From positions 1 to 55,889 of the forward strand of contig CAKPEG010000009.1 in the NCBI GenBank assembly GCA_934149275.1: a DNA stretch of 55,889 nucleotides, read 5' to 3'. Below the pieces are notes generated by a model that searched no databases, was not told the DNA's origin, and saw only the letters and a program-made list of their open reading frames with translations. Source of the stretch: an uncultured Clostridia bacterium. GTDB taxonomy: Bacteria > Bacillota > Clostridia > TANB77 > CAG-508. Positions within the stretch are counted from its first letter, which is position 1. Each line of letters opens with the position of its first letter. A program made the position numbers and the translations under genes. This document shows, piece by piece, positions 16,918 through 25,376 of the stretch.

Positions 16918-18993
16918 ATGTCCAATGAAATGCTTGGAAAGTTTATAACTGGAGCCCTAGCGCTATTTGGAATTTTAATAGTAGCATATTTAATAGTAAA
17001 TAAATTTACCAATAAGAAAAATACGAAGTTTGTTGCATCGCTAGTTGATGGAACAAAAACTAAATCATTCTCAAAAGAGATAATGTATCAAAAAATATAT
17101 CTTATAATTGTTAGAATACCATTCTTAAGAAGATATATTTTAAAAATAAGAAGAAGACTAGAAATTATAAATTTGGAAGATGAATACTTAACAAGAATGC
17201 AGACTGCCGAAATGATGACAAAAGCTATACTTGTTGTAATTCCATTAACAATTATTATAATTGTAATTGCAAAAGCAAATATAGTATTGTTAGCAACATT
17301 ATTATTATTTGAATTATTCTTTGTAGAAACATTACTAAGTGGAATGGTTGATAAAGTAGATAACAAGCTATTGAAAGAACAAATTGATATGTTTTCAGAA
17401 ATGAGACACGCATATCACGAATTTAACTTAGTAGAAGAAGCAGTTTATGAGGTAGCTCAAAATGATGAACTAGATGTTTCAAGACAAGCACAGAAAATTT
17501 ATGAAATTTTAATTTCTGATGATCCAGAAATGGAACTAGAGAAATATTATGATATAGCACCAAATAGTTTTTTAAAGGAGTTTGCTGGAATCTCATATTT
17601 AACAAAGGAATTTGGTGATAGAAAAGATTCAGATGGCGCATCACTATATTTAAAAAACTTAAATAATATAACACAAGAAATGCAGATAGAGATTTTAAAA
17701 AGAGAAAAATTAGATTATGTGTTCCAATCTCTTGCTTTAATTTCAGCATTACCTATTCTATTTTTAGAGCCTATAAAAAACTGGGCAGTTGGAATGTTCT
17801 CTTTTACAAAATCATTCTATGAAGGAAAAACAGGGTTTATTGTTCAAATGCTTCTAATTGTAGTAACATTCATATGTTATATATTAGTTAGAAAATTAAA
17901 GGATAATGGCAGTGTTGATACAGGTAGAGACATGCAGAATCCTTGGGAACAAAAATTATACAAGAAAAAATATATAAAGAAATTCATTGATAAAATCGTT
18001 CCAAAAGAGGGAACAAAAGAATATAGACTAAAGATAAAGTTAATGAAGGAATCAGCTACAAAGCTTAAGATTGAATGGCTATACATAGATAGATGCGCAT
18101 GTGCAATTGTTGGATTTGTTGTTGCTTTATTTATGTTCTGGGAATTACACAATATAACAATTGAATATATATATGAAGAACCACGAGCTGATTACGATTT
18201 GCTAGGTGCAATGAGTGAAAAGGAAGAGAAAAAAGCAACTGCAGAACTGGAAGTACATAATAAATATTTAGACAAATATAAATCAGATAAAAAAACTACA
18301 ACTGAAATGATTGAAAAAGATTTAAGGAAAGACGATTTTTATACTTCAGCAACTGATGAAGAAATAACAGATGCAGCAGCATGGATTCATGAGGATTTAG
18401 TTACATTGCAAAATGAGTATTTGAAATGGTTTGAATTCTTAATTTCGTTTGGTGTAGCAACAGTAGCATATTATGGACCAATTTGGATGTTAATGTTCCA
18501 AAAAATAATGAGACAAATGGAAATGGAAAACGAGGTAATGCAATTCCAAACAATTATCCTTATGCTTATGAAAATAGAGAGGGTAAATGTTGAAATGATA
18601 TTAGAATGGCTAGAAAGATATTCTAATATATTTAGGGAGCCAATTTCAAAATGTGTTAATAACTTTGAAAGTGGACCATGGGAAGCATTAGAAGAATTGA
18701 AAAACGATGTAGCATTCCCACAATTAATTCGTATTGTTGAAAGCTTACAATCAGCAGTTGAAAAAATACCAATAAGGCAAGCTTTTGATGAACTTGATAC
18801 AGAAAGAGCTTATTACCAAGAAAAACGTAAAGACTCAAATGAAAGACTAATATCAAGAAAATCATTAATAGGAAAGGTTGTTGGATTTGCTCCAATGGTA
18901 TCAATGTTTGTGGGCTACTTAATTGCACCATTATGTATAATTGGTTTGTTAAGTATGACAGAAGCATTCAAGAACATGAGTGCACAAATGTAG
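16918..18993 (+). CDS. Fused TadB/TadC-like (GspF-type) membrane platform
   Basis: A 691-aa polytopic protein from ATG 16918 (AGGAGGTG at 16901; the in-frame GTG 16906 overlaps that site). Two cytoplasmic helical modules, about residues 150-260 (IDMFSEMRHAYHEFNLVEEA) and 540-650 (FQTIILMLMKIERVNVEMIL, then VESLQSAVEKIPIRQAFDEL), resemble type II secretion F domains. These are separated by membrane helices, with further helices at both ends. In canonical Tad loci TadB and TadC are separate ~300-aa proteins, so this size and double build suggest a fusion. It lies between the ATPase and the pilin-like genes, as expected for the inner-membrane platform. Confidence 0.75.
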   Translation: MSNEMLGKFITGALALFGILIVAYLIVNKFTNKKNTKFVASLVDGTKTKSFSKEIMYQKIYLIIVRIPFLRRYILKIRRRLEIINLEDEYLTRMQTAEMMTKAILVVIPLTIIIIVIAKANIVLLATLLLFELFFVETLLSGMVDKVDNKLLKEQIDMFSEMRHAYHEFNLVEEAVYEVAQNDELDVSRQAQKIYEILISDDPEMELEKYYDIAPNSFLKEFAGISYLTKEFGDRKDSDGASLYLKNLNNITQEMQIEILKREKLDYVFQSLALISALPILFLEPIKNWAVGMFSFTKSFYEGKTGFIVQMLLIVVTFICYILVRKLKDNGSVDTGRDMQNPWEQKLYKKKYIKKFIDKIVPKEGTKEYRLKIKLMKESATKLKIEWLYIDRCACAIVGFVVALFMFWELHNITIEYIYEEPRADYDLLGAMSEKEEKKATAELEVHNKYLDKYKSDKKTTTEMIEKDLRKDDFYTSATDEEITDAAAWIHEDLVTLQNEYLKWFEFLISFGVATVAYYGPIWMLMFQKIMRQMEMENEVMQFQTIILMLMKIERVNVEMILEWLERYSNIFREPISKCVNNFESGPWEALEELKNDVAFPQLIRIVESLQSAVEKIPIRQAFDELDTERAYYQEKRKDSNERLISRKSLIGKVVGFAPMVSMFVGYLIAPLCIIGLLSMTEAFKNMSAQM

Positions 18994-19007
18994 AAAAGGA
19001 GTAGAGA

Positions 19008-19730
19008 ATGGAGAACTCAGTAGATGCATTACAAATAGCAGGTGGACTATTAATTGCTGTTTTGTTAATAACACTTATTGTTTTTGTATTTCGTAGTGTA
19101 AGTAGAATGGAAAATACTAGGCGTGATTTAGAGGTTAGCCAAGAATCAGCTGAATTTAACAAAAAATTTCTTGCATTCGATAAAACATCAATGTATGGTA
19201 CTGACGTAATTTCTGTTTTAGGAATGGCAATTTCAAATAACAAAATACAAAATCAACAACTTATGGCTAATCCAGATGGAAAATACAATAAAAATGTTCG
19301 ATATTCTATGAATATTGAAATAAAAGTAAAAAATACTGTACAATCAAAAGTTACAAAGACAGCTTATATTGTGCAAAAAGATGAAAATGGAATAACTCAA
19401 ATGGTTAAAATTACTGATGCATCCATTTATCGTGGACTTGGATTAAGCAGTAATCCAGAGATAACTCAAGGTGATGTTATATTAAATGGAGGAACTACAT
19501 ATGATTTGAGTCCACAAGATGATGAAAAATATAAAAAACTTGAAAAATTATCAACATTGGATAGAAACAATATAGAAAAAACTTCAAAACGATTCGGAAA
19601 TAAAACAGTTATTACAGAAAAAGATCCTATTGGAATAAATGATTTTAAAAAGGTTATATACAAATGTACAGATGTACAATATAATGAAGTAGGTAGAATA
19701 TATTATATGAAATTTGAACCAAAAGAATAG
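19008..19730 (+). CDS. Pilin-like protein 1 (MENSVDAL...)
   Basis: A 240-aa protein with one N-terminal hydrophobic helix starting at residue 9 (LQIAGGLLIAVLLITLIVFVF), then a soluble, mostly polar domain. The first 20 residues match three later genes: all begin M-E-N-x-x-x-A-L and carry an A-G pair before the helix. This resembles the mature N-terminus of type IV/Tad pilins, yet there is no basic leader peptide and no prepilin peptidase site. AAAAGGAG precedes the ATG, 14 bases after the platform gene. I infer a filament or pseudopilin subunit; the soluble domain matches no family I know. Confidence 0.6.
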   Translation: MENSVDALQIAGGLLIAVLLITLIVFVFRSVSRMENTRRDLEVSQESAEFNKKFLAFDKTSMYGTDVISVLGMAISNNKIQNQQLMANPDGKYNKNVRYSMNIEIKVKNTVQSKVTKTAYIVQKDENGITQMVKITDASIYRGLGLSSNPEITQGDVILNGGTTYDLSPQDDEKYKKLEKLSTLDRNNIEKTSKRFGNKTVITEKDPIGINDFKKVIYKCTDVQYNEVGRIYYMKFEPKE

Positions 19731-19742
19731 AAAGGATACGAG

Positions 19743-20321
19743 ATGGAGAATGCATCTAAAGCACTATTAGTCGGTGCAGGAATTTTATTAGCAATATTAA
19801 TAATATCACTTGCAACTAGATTATTTAGATCAGCATCTGGAGTTGCAAAAACATATGATCAAACAATGCAATCAACTGAAATAACAAAATTTAATACAAA
19901 TTTCACAAAATACTTAGATGCAGGAGTAAAAGATGCAAGTGGAAATACAAAGAGAGAATCTGCAAATATATATGATGTGATCTCACTTGCAAATTTTGCA
20001 AAAGATTATAATAATAAATTTTCGGATGAAACAATAGATAATGATTCTAAAGTTCTAGTTCATATTGATATTAAAAATGTGAATGAATCCAATCCCAAAA
20101 TAACAGATGTACAAAATTTTTCTAAAAAGGCACAAGACTATTTAATAAGTCAGTGTTATTATCAAAGTAATACATCACCAAATGCTAAAAGCATTATAAC
20201 ATTTAAAATTAAAATAGAAGAAAACAACGAAACAGGAAGAATAATTCATGCTTCATTCATTCCTGATACAGATATATCACTTCAACTACAAGAAGCTGAA
20301 AGCCTTAAGAATACTATCTAA
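19743..20321 (+). CDS. Pilin-like protein 2 (MENASKAL...)
   Basis: A 192-aa protein beginning MENASKALLVGAGILLAILI, a leaderless pilin-like helix nearly identical in its first eight residues to the protein at 20902. The rest is a soluble domain with Asn/Asp/Lys-rich loops and a strand-rich end (ITFKIKIEENNETGRIIHASF). The related ending VxDVQYxxxxGRIxxxxF in the proteins at 19008 and 20392 shows that these soluble domains share a fold. It starts 12 bases after the previous stop with GAAAGGA upstream. Function as a minor or major filament subunit is inferred from position and shape. Confidence 0.6.
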   Translation: MENASKALLVGAGILLAILIISLATRLFRSASGVAKTYDQTMQSTEITKFNTNFTKYLDAGVKDASGNTKRESANIYDVISLANFAKDYNNKFSDETIDNDSKVLVHIDIKNVNESNPKITDVQNFSKKAQDYLISQCYYQSNTSPNAKSIITFKIKIEENNETGRIIHASFIPDTDISLQLQEAESLKNTI

Positions 20322-20391
20322 GAAACCAAAAATGATAAATAAAAAAAATGTTGAATTTTATAAATACATATAATATAATAAAGAGGAATTT

Positions 20392-20829
20392 ATGAAGAAA
20401 ATATTAATTATGATTCTTGTATGTGTAATAACAATTGTTACTATTTGTTTTGCATGGTACACAGAATATTCAAAACATAAGTATGAAGTTACAAAAATTA
20501 ATAATGAATTTTTAGCGTATGAAAAAAGTATAGTAAAAATTAATACAATTGTATCATTAATGAATAAAGCAATTGATTTAAATAACAAAAATAAAATACC
20601 AAAAGATGAAAACAACATATATGAAGAAAATGATAAAAATTCTATAAAAGTATACTTAAAAGTTAAATCAAGTGATTCTACTATGGAAATGGAAAAGTTG
20701 ATGCTAGACAAGAATGCAGGAGTTGAAAAAGTAGAATATGCTTTTAGTGATTTAATTTTTGAAGTCTCAGATGTTCAATATCATCAAAAAACAGGACAAG
20801 TTAAATCAATAACATTTCAAGAAAAGTAA
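20392..20829 (+). CDS. Small anchored protein of the filament locus
   Basis: A 145-aa protein with one N-terminal hydrophobic helix (residues 4-22, ILIMILVCVITIVTICFAW) after MKK, so here the N-terminus looks like an ordinary signal anchor rather than the MEN-type. The soluble part ends DVQYHQKTGQVKSITFQ, matching the end of pilin-like protein 1 (DVQYNEVGRIYYMKF) and similar to protein 2. It therefore belongs to the same fold group and may be a minor pilin or pseudopilin. AAGAGGA precedes the ATG. There is a 70-bp gap before it without further signal. Confidence 0.55.
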   Translation: MKKILIMILVCVITIVTICFAWYTEYSKHKYEVTKINNEFLAYEKSIVKINTIVSLMNKAIDLNNKNKIPKDENNIYEENDKNSIKVYLKVKSSDSTMEMEKLMLDKNAGVEKVEYAFSDLIFEVSDVQYHQKTGQVKSITFQEK

Positions 20830-20901
20830 TAAATAAGTTTTTAATATTTCCGTAAAGGAATAAAATAATAAATTAATCAAAAGAAAAGAGGAGGAATAAA
20901 A

Positions 20902-21429
20902 ATGGAAAACGCTTCAAAAGCACTTCTAATTGCAGGTGCAATTCTAATTTGTATATTACTTATTGCTATTGGTATGTATATATACAATTCAGCTCAAGGT
21001 ACAATACAAACAGCAGCAGGACAAATGGGACAACAAGATAAAGAAATGTATAATTCAATGATTAAAAAATACGTAGGAAATTCTAAAAAAGGTTCAGACG
21101 TAAAACAAATGATTGAGGATATAATCAGTCAAAATAGCCAATATGTTAATGAAAGTGGTAAATTTATAAGTATACACGCATTAAACATTTCAGGTTTTGC
21201 TACAACAACTGATCCATTAGAATCAGTTGGTAAAGCAGCAAACGTATATGAAGATAAAAATGGTGATAATAACCAAGCTAACATAGATAATGCAAGAACA
21301 GAATATAGAAAATTAAAACAAAAAATTAGTGCAGGAAGAAACTACAAAGTAGAGGAGAAAGAAAAAGATGGTATCATATTTGCTGTTACAGTTAGTGAAT
21401 ATGGAGCATCTAGTTCCGCCACTCCATAG
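20902..21429 (+). CDS. Pilin-like protein 3 (MENASKAL...)
   Basis: A 175-aa protein starting MENASKALLIAGAILICILL, the cleanest example of the leaderless pilin-like helix in the locus. The soluble part contains a Gln/Gly-rich segment (AQGTIQTAAGQMGQQ), typical of flexible pilin stalks, and a strand-rich end. GAGGAGG gives a strong ribosome-binding site, and a 72-bp gap precedes it, so it may be the most highly translated subunit. The reading frame ends in SSSATP; just past the stop a neighbouring frame encodes another Ser/Asn/Pro-rich tail (SSNPSSSHDPV), so the C-terminus may be frameshifted. Confidence 0.6.
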   Translation: MENASKALLIAGAILICILLIAIGMYIYNSAQGTIQTAAGQMGQQDKEMYNSMIKKYVGNSKKGSDVKQMIEDIISQNSQYVNESGKFISIHALNISGFATTTDPLESVGKAANVYEDKNGDNNQANIDNARTEYRKLKQKISAGRNYKVEEKEKDGIIFAVTVSEYGASSSATP

Positions 21430-21498
21430 TAGTAACCCAAGTAGCAGTCATGATCCAGTATAATAATTAAACATATAAAAAATGAAAGGTAATCGAAA

Positions 21499-22164
21499 AT
21501 GGAAAATGCAGTAGACGCTCTAAAAATGGCTGGTGCTGCAATGTTGTTTGTACTAGCCTTTTCAATAGCAATGTTTATGTTCGGTAAAGCTAGAACAACA
21601 ACAGATGCTGTTTTAGATAACTTAAGAATTGATAATTATTTTTCAAGGGTAGATCCATTAAAAAATAATGAAACTAGAAAGGTAGGGATTGAAACAATAA
21701 TACCTACCCTCTATAGATATCATCAACAAGATGCTAATATAACAGTTAGAATATTAGATACTGATGGATCTATCTTACAAATATTTGATACTAATATTGA
21801 GGCAATTGCAAAAAATAATTTCCAACCAAGTAGTCAAGAAGATGCGCAGTATTATGCATATCTAGAAGGACTATATGGAATAGGAAAAAAAGCATCATTA
21901 TTTGGTGCACCTTGGGTAAACCAAGAAAAAAATTCATACTATATTGAAAGAATAAATTCATATATATATGGAATTAAATCAGAACATATGAAAAACTTGG
22001 ATTATAGCACCAATAATTTAGTAAGGTATAAATATAATACTTTTATAGAATCATATATAGAATATAGAACAAGCGGACATGTTCAAGTTGATAAATATGG
22101 TGAAGAGATAGTTACAGTTCCTGCAAGTACTAAAACTATAATAACATATAAATTAACGAATTAA
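21499..22164 (+). CDS. Pilin-like protein 4 (MENAVDAL...)
   Basis: A 221-aa protein starting MENAVDALKMAGAAMLFVLA, fourth member of the MEN-type group. After the helix come a short charged segment (GKARTTTDAVLDNLRIDNYF) and a soluble domain rich in Tyr and Asn, with strands such as NITVRILDTDGSILQIF. The end, STKTIITYKL, differs from the other members. AAAGGTAATCG precedes the ATG weakly. It lies between protein 3 and a shorter anchored protein, all on one strand with small gaps, consistent with one long transcript. A role as minor pilin or tip subunit is inferred. Confidence 0.55.
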   Translation: MENAVDALKMAGAAMLFVLAFSIAMFMFGKARTTTDAVLDNLRIDNYFSRVDPLKNNETRKVGIETIIPTLYRYHQQDANITVRILDTDGSILQIFDTNIEAIAKNNFQPSSQEDAQYYAYLEGLYGIGKKASLFGAPWVNQEKNSYYIERINSYIYGIKSEHMKNLDYSTNNLVRYKYNTFIESYIEYRTSGHVQVDKYGEEIVTVPASTKTIITYKLTN

Positions 22165-22183
22165 TTATAGAGGAGGAAAAAAG

Positions 22184-22711
22184 ATGAACGATACATTAGT
22201 AACAATAATTGCAATTTTTATTGCAGCAATATTAATGTTTGTTTTTCCACTAATGACAATCGCAGATAGAAATGATGATGTTGCACAACAAGCAGTACAA
22301 CAAAAAACAGTTGAATTTGTTGATAAAGAAAGAAATGTTGGAGCAATAACTCAATCAGACTTATCAGAATACAAAGAACAAATAACAGCTTTAGGACATT
22401 CTTTTAATGTTGATATTGAAGTTAAGAAAATTGATGATAATGTTGGAAAAAAGACAACTTGGACAACAAGTACTACAGTTGGTGAAAATGTTTATTACTC
22501 AGTATACACAGATACAATTGAAGAACAAGTATATGGACCTAGTGGTAAATACACATTAAAAGAAGGAGATATAGTCTCAGTAACAGCAACAAACACAGAT
22601 GTTACAATTGCACAATCATTAAGAAATGCATTTTATGCAATAGCAGGAAAAGGAACATATCAAATTTCAGGAGCTCATTCAGGAGTAGTTCAAAACAACG
22701 GAACACACTAA
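22184..22711 (+). CDS. TadE/TadF-like single-helix protein
   Basis: A 175-aa protein with an N-terminal membrane helix (residues 4-25, LVTIIAIFIAAILMFVFPLMT), then AIxxRNDDVAQQAVQQKTVEFVDKERNVGAITQSDLSEYKEQITALGHSF-type helical segments. A helix followed by a 'vdxxrxxGxITxxdyxxf' pattern is common among small anchored proteins of Firmicutes Tad-like loci. It may be a minor pilin like TadE/TadF, but the family has no proven function. AGAGGAGG precedes the ATG. The remainder is strand-rich with TTWTTSTTVGENVYYSVYTD. Confidence 0.55.
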   Translation: MNDTLVTIIAIFIAAILMFVFPLMTIADRNDDVAQQAVQQKTVEFVDKERNVGAITQSDLSEYKEQITALGHSFNVDIEVKKIDDNVGKKTTWTTSTTVGENVYYSVYTDTIEEQVYGPSGKYTLKEGDIVSVTATNTDVTIAQSLRNAFYAIAGKGTYQISGAHSGVVQNNGTH

Positions 22712-22733
22712 TGTTTAGTAGAAAGGTAGATCT

Positions 22734-25154
22734 ATGAAATATCAGAATTTTGCAATTATATTTGTAGTAATTTTACTACCAATATCTATTGTTCTATCTT
22801 ATTATATACAAACACAAACAGATACATTAGTATTACAAACGACATATCAAACAAAATTAAATGATTCTACATATGATGCTATAGCGGCATACCAAATGAA
22901 CTCTTTGAATACTCAAAGAGTTAGTGGCGAATCAGTAAAAAGTTATGTATTAGCTTCGGTTAATACTTTTTTTACTACATTGGCAACGAATTTAGGTATG
23001 TCAAGTGCATCAAAGCAGATGATTTTACCGTATGTCCCAGCAATACTATTTACAACATATGATGGATATTATATATATAGTCCAACATATACATCAAAGG
23101 TTGCAACAAACCCAGACGACGGAGTTGCACTAACTGATCAACAAAAAAGAGTGTTGTATTTAAAAAAAGGTAAAAAAGTAGATAGTAGTGATTTTATATC
23201 AGATGTAAACAATGGAAAGAAATTTAGAGAAGATTATGATACCTCAAAATTCACACCAAATCCAGAAGATACAGATGTACAGTATGAAACAAGTTACATG
23301 TTAAAACCTTTTATTTATTATAGTTCACAATATAATGATAAAGATAACGCTAAATTTAATTTTACTGCAAGCTATTCTTTAGATAATTATGTAACGCTAT
23401 ATGGAACAAAGGAAGTAAGTACAAGAGAAGATAGTGGAAGTGCTGTAACACGTGAGTTTACAAAATCAGGATATTTGATAGATCCTACAAAAATTTCGAT
23501 AAGTGGTAATTTATTATTGAGAGTTGTAAAAAAGAATAGCGGTGAAACCGGAATAAGTATGTCTCAGCCTTCAAATAATGGAACATATTCATATCAAGCA
23601 GTTATAGATGCAAACAAGGATCCAAATAATAATCAGCATAATAACGAAAGATTTGTAACTATACTTGTTAATGTTACAGATGGACAATCATCTCAAACTG
23701 AAGATTATTATTTAGTAAATTATTTTGATTATGATAAAGAAAAGGATTTTGGAGATAGTTATTATTGTTCTAAGTACAGAAAAGACACAATCAACTCAGA
23801 CTCAAGAGATCAAATGTCTGTAGTTAGATACCAAACAGGTGATGAAATAATAAAAGAAACTCTAGATATTGAGCAATTATTAGCTACACAAAGCTCAGAT
23901 GTAAATACATACATGCTAAAAAATGGTTCATTTTCTGGAATTAATGTTACATATAATGGGGTAACAATTGAAGATAGAGATGCAAAAGAATATTATATAA
24001 AAGCATATTATTTTTCTAAATGGGTACAAAGAAATTTAAAAGATGTTAAAGCAAGTTCAGCAGTACAAATTAAAGACCAAGCATTTGAAATGACGGATAA
24101 AGTAGATAATGCATATGCATATGCGGATTTTACAGATGATGATTCAAAAATATTCTATATAGAAAAAGGAACAGACAATACAGAAAACGATCCAGAAAGT
24201 GAAAATTCAATATTTGTTAAACATAAACAAGACGTAATAAAAAATTCAATTCAGTATAATTTGAATTTAGCAATATCAACATATAATGAAAATCATAATA
24301 TGAAGCTAGATTCAGGTGTAGGATATAAATTACCTATGTTGAAAAGTGATGACTGGAATGATATTTTAAATAATGTTTCAATGGTTTCATTTATGCAAGG
24401 AATCCCATGTGGAACAACAACATTTAACAATTATTCAGTTATAAAAAGTAATAATAACAATACATCAGTTAGTTTAGAGAACTTATATTTTACTTCAGAA
24501 ATAGGAAGAGAAGGAAAAAGCAATAATAGTTATCATAAGATTGATTGTAGTGATTTAACTAATAATTCAATTAATATATACGAAGCAGATCAAAGTGCAG
24601 AATTTAAGTATGATGCACATAAAGTAAATACAAGAATAGCCAAGATAGATGACCCAACTATTAAGTGTTTTTATGATGATGCCACAAATAAATATTACAA
24701 GCCTATAAATGTAGATACTGGAAATGAAGATACGAGTTCACAATCTGCAGAAAATTTGTATATAGGACCAGAAATAACAGATCAAACAGCTTTAGCAGAT
24801 TTAATTAATCTTCCAACAGGAAGCGAAGTAAAATATATATATGACCATCAAAACGAAGGATGTTATAATTGTATAATATCAGGAAACTATACACCAGTAG
24901 TAAAATATTATGAGGGAGATATATACATGGTTTACAAAGCAGATAATAATGACTTAGTATTTTACGATAATGGAAAATATTTAAACTTTGATGGAAGTGA
25001 ATATGTAAATCCACTTAACAACACAAATGTTCCAACTGGTGGAGGATACCTTATAAGTGAAACAGAATTTAATAAAAGACGAAAATCTATGTATACATAT
25101 TTAGCTAAAATTAGAGATAACTTATATAAAACAAACGATTACGTTAATAGATAA
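22734..25154 (+). CDS. Large single-helix surface protein closing the filament locus
   Basis: An 806-aa protein with one N-terminal membrane helix (residues 5-24, FAIIFVVILLPISIVLSYYI), then TQTDTLVLQTTYQTKLNDSTYDAI and a very large, Tyr/Asn/Asp-rich outside region. No sorting signal (LPxTG) or second membrane helix is seen, so it is held by the N-terminal helix, like the other subunits. Its size and place at the end of the locus suggest a TadG-like tip or adhesin. No domain is recognised. GAAAGGTAG precedes the ATG, and a terminator follows the stop immediately. Confidence 0.6.
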   Translation: MKYQNFAIIFVVILLPISIVLSYYIQTQTDTLVLQTTYQTKLNDSTYDAIAAYQMNSLNTQRVSGESVKSYVLASVNTFFTTLATNLGMSSASKQMILPYVPAILFTTYDGYYIYSPTYTSKVATNPDDGVALTDQQKRVLYLKKGKKVDSSDFISDVNNGKKFREDYDTSKFTPNPEDTDVQYETSYMLKPFIYYSSQYNDKDNAKFNFTASYSLDNYVTLYGTKEVSTREDSGSAVTREFTKSGYLIDPTKISISGNLLLRVVKKNSGETGISMSQPSNNGTYSYQAVIDANKDPNNNQHNNERFVTILVNVTDGQSSQTEDYYLVNYFDYDKEKDFGDSYYCSKYRKDTINSDSRDQMSVVRYQTGDEIIKETLDIEQLLATQSSDVNTYMLKNGSFSGINVTYNGVTIEDRDAKEYYIKAYYFSKWVQRNLKDVKASSAVQIKDQAFEMTDKVDNAYAYADFTDDDSKIFYIEKGTDNTENDPESENSIFVKHKQDVIKNSIQYNLNLAISTYNENHNMKLDSGVGYKLPMLKSDDWNDILNNVSMVSFMQGIPCGTTTFNNYSVIKSNNNNTSVSLENLYFTSEIGREGKSNNSYHKIDCSDLTNNSINIYEADQSAEFKYDAHKVNTRIAKIDDPTIKCFYDDATNKYYKPINVDTGNEDTSSQSAENLYIGPEITDQTALADLINLPTGSEVKYIYDHQNEGCYNCIISGNYTPVVKYYEGDIYMVYKADNNDLVFYDNGKYLNFDGSEYVNPLNNTNVPTGGGYLISETEFNKRRKSMYTYLAKIRDNLYKTNDYVNR

Positions 25155-25181
25155 AAAGATGAATTTATTTCATCTTTTTTT
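25153..25181 (+). terminator. Terminator closing the filament locus
   Basis: AAAAAGATGAA / TTTCATCTTTTTTT hairpin starting at the stop codon of the 806-aa protein, followed by T-rich sequence. It is the only convincing terminator between 12343 and 25154. Confidence 0.85.
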
Positions 25182-25325
25182 ATATAATAGGAAAGATCGA
25201 AGAACTTCCTATTATATAAAATAACAATGCGCAGAAATTTGCTCTGCAAATTTCGCGCGCGAACAAAGACGCGGACTTAAAAATGTTATAATTGGTGCAA
25301 ATGTTATTAATGTCCGCTTTTGTTC
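25181..25325 (+). repeat. Dispersed ~145-bp repeat, copy B
   Basis: Best-preserved copy. Hairpin 1 is TATATAATAGGAA...TTCCTATTATATA, hairpin 2 is GCAGAAATTTGC-TCT-GCAAATTTCGCGC, and hairpin 3 is GAACAAAGACGCGGAC with GTCCGCTTTTGTTC. It lies between the filament-locus terminator and spoIVB. Confidence 0.88.
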
Positions 25326-25376
25326 TTTCTGTATATAAAAAAGATAAATAGGGAAAAATTATAAAAGAGGTAACTA

